A stretch of 32,880 nucleotides of DNA from Rhizobium sp. BK376 (GTDB lineage: Bacteria; Pseudomonadota; Alphaproteobacteria; Rhizobiales; Rhizobiaceae): assembly GCF_004341625.1 (NCBI RefSeq), contig NZ_SLZG01000038.1, forward strand, positions 1-32,880. The letters run 5' to 3'. Below are positions 31,868 through 32,880 of this stretch, in pieces. Position 1 is the first letter of the stretch, and every line of letters begins with the position of its first letter. Under the pieces are notes generated by a model. It saw nothing but the letters and a program-made list of their open reading frames with translations. It had not been told where the DNA came from and did not search any database. The position numbers and the translations under genes were made by a program.

Positions 31868-32104
31868 TTTGCCGAAGGCCTCTGTCGACCGCGGCTAAAG
31901 CTCAGCGCTTTTTCATCCAACTTCTGGAATCCTCCGTCTTGCAACAGAGTGAGCCGCCCACGCCAACATTGGATGTGGTATGCACCTGCGCGAACGGGAT
32001 ATGCCTTTTTATCAATTACAACCATTACTGAGTTTATCGAATGCGGCAGCCGCTTGGATTTGCCGCTATGCTAAATACCAACCTCGTTGTTTTAGGTCGT
32101 CGAC
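31868..32104. other. Non-coding gap
   Basis: AT-richer sequence than its surroundings. A plus-strand frame from 31856 has no ribosome site. It may hold the promoter of the ORF at 32105; no convincing -35/-10 pair was chosen. Confidence 0.3.
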
Positions 32105-32296
32105 ATGGCTGAATTTGACGTGAACATTAATGAGATTGTCGGGCATGCCGCAGCAGATTTAATCGAGTCCTTTTTTACCTCGCTTGGTGACAAGACCGCG
32201 GAGCAAATTAAGCGATTCAAAATTAAGTTTGGCAAAGGATTCTCACGCTATCTCGCCGAATCGTTTAACAGGTATTCCAATCACGGCCGGTCGTAG
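32105..32296 (+). CDS. Short ORF resembling the N-terminus of a STAND/NACHT-type NTPase (probably truncated)
   Basis: A 63-residue ORF, MAEFDVNINEIVGHAAADLI, then ESFFTSLGDKTAEQIKRFKI and FGKGFSRYLAESFNRYS. The helix pair and the YLAESFNRYSnhg end look like the region before the NTPase core in NACHT/STAND proteins (pattern 'YL...Y.RYSkvKTLL'), where the core would follow directly. Here a stop appears within five residues. AGG at 32094-32096 is a weak ribosome site. If the reading is right, this is the stub of an anti-phage or signalling NTPase whose body has been deleted. It could equally be an independent small protein. Confidence 0.4.
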   Translation: MAEFDVNINEIVGHAAADLIESFFTSLGDKTAEQIKRFKIKFGKGFSRYLAESFNRYSNHGRS

Positions 32297-32318
32297 GTAA
32301 TTCTGGTAAACACAAGCT

Positions 32319-32759
32319 TCAGAGGGACAAAAGCTGGAAAAACTTGTCGTTCAGCGACTTCAAGTACGAAAGGAGATCAGTCAAGACACCCTGCGCAATG
32401 TCATATTCATCAGATGTAAGTTTCCCGTCGAGGAGTTCTTTGAAAACTCGAGTGTGCTCCTCCATGGCTGTGAGCAACGCGCATCTACTGGCCGACAATT
32501 TCGCTTGTAAATCAGGCCTATCGGACGCCGCTAGATCCAGTTCATGGTCGTCCGAGCCGCCGCCGATAAACCTTTCGATCTTGTCCCAGATCTCGATAAA
32601 GCTTTTCTGCTCCCCTATGGTTTTGTGATGCTTCTCGCACCACTGGATGTTCACCGCCCGAAGTCTCTCTTTGAATGCTACTTTCCATCCTTCGTCAGGT
32701 CGTTCATTTTGAATCTGGAGGTATGAAGGGGTGTTTCTGGGATCGGTCTGTATATCCAT
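32319..32759 (-). CDS. Hypothetical protein, mostly helical
   Basis: A 146-residue protein I do not recognise. It starts MDIQTDPRNTPSYLQIQNER and has a segment VNIQWCEKHHKTIGEQKSFI, followed by EIWDKIERFIGGG and a Leu-rich C-terminus (DLLSYLKSLNDKFFQLLSL). It seems all-helical, without signal or membrane segments. The CEKHHK cluster may be incidental. The base composition is AT-richer than the operons to the left, consistent with accessory DNA. A second minus-strand frame overlaps its 5' end from the window edge, so the true start may lie elsewhere. Confidence 0.5.
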   Translation of the reverse strand: MDIQTDPRNTPSYLQIQNERPDEGWKVAFKERLRAVNIQWCEKHHKTIGEQKSFIEIWDKIERFIGGGSDDHELDLAASDRPDLQAKLSASRCALLTAMEEHTRVFKELLDGKLTSDEYDIAQGVLTDLLSYLKSLNDKFFQLLSL

Positions 32760-32880
32760 CTTGCGTCCAAGCTATTGATCAACTTATACCAACGTGCATT
32801 GATCATGACCGATGAGCCCATTCGCGCAGACCAATGGACATAATTTTCCAGGGTTGATCGATCAGCTTGTTCCATGCGGC

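Noticed and set aside
32678..32875. 65-codon minus-strand frame at the window edge
   Set aside because: It overlaps the 146-residue ORF for about 80 bases, and its start lies at the very edge; it may be part of a gene beyond the window, but this cannot be judged.
1..32880. CRISPR array, tRNA, rRNA or replication origin
   Set aside because: No regularly spaced repeats, cloverleaf, rRNA-like sequence or repABC genes were seen by eye.

Overview
The window looks like an accessory replicon (plasmid or chromid) of a Rhizobiaceae bacterium, close to Rhizobium or Agrobacterium. The reasons are the GC-rich coding style, the abundance of ABC uptake operons with LacI, GntR or TetR regulators, a poxvirus-type topoisomerase IB beside a single-domain response regulator, and many decayed gene fragments. 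No origin, tRNA, rRNA or CRISPR array was seen. The genus assignment is inference from protein style, not a database match.

Layout. 1-2.5 kb holds a remnant of a glycine-rich stress protein, a CheY-like receiver protein and topoisomerase IB. 2.5-3.6 kb is a scar: the 5' stub of a flavoprotein gene is cut by the left end of an IS21-family element, which runs into a truncated ORF of unknown origin. 3.7-5.6 kb has a TetR repressor divergent from a zinc-free MDR oxidoreductase. Between them lie two near-perfect palindromic operators and the remnant of an aldo-keto reductase. 5.7-18.75 kb is the best-preserved part, a complete sugar uptake and oxidation locus. It has a LacI regulator, a Tat-exported binding protein, two permeases, two complementary ATPases, a Gfo/Idh/MocA dehydrogenase, a TIM-barrel isomerase, a DUF4432 epimerase-like protein, an SDR, a GntR regulator and an enolase-superfamily enzyme. 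18.8-25.2 kb is a gene graveyard with a few intact genes of unknown function and remnants of exonuclease III, a YjlB-type cupin, a frameshifted membrane protein and an FCD-domain GntR regulator. 25.3-30.85 kb is a second intact operon: a ProX/OsmF-type binding protein, two permeases, an ATPase with a C-terminal CBS-like region and two flavin-dependent luciferase-like monooxygenases. 31.2-31.8 kb is an RHH/ParE-type toxin-antitoxin pair. The end holds a short ORF resembling the N-terminus of a STAND-type NTPase and an unknown minus-strand ORF.

How the genes may work together. The first operon would import a sugar or sugar derivative, oxidise it with the MocA-type and SDR dehydrogenases, isomerise or epimerise it and dehydrate an acid product with the enolase-superfamily enzyme; LacI and GntR proteins at the two ends would control it. 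The second operon couples betaine-type uptake to oxygenolytic breakdown, which suggests import of a small N- or S-containing compound as nutrient rather than as osmoprotectant. Neither substrate can be read from the sequence alone.
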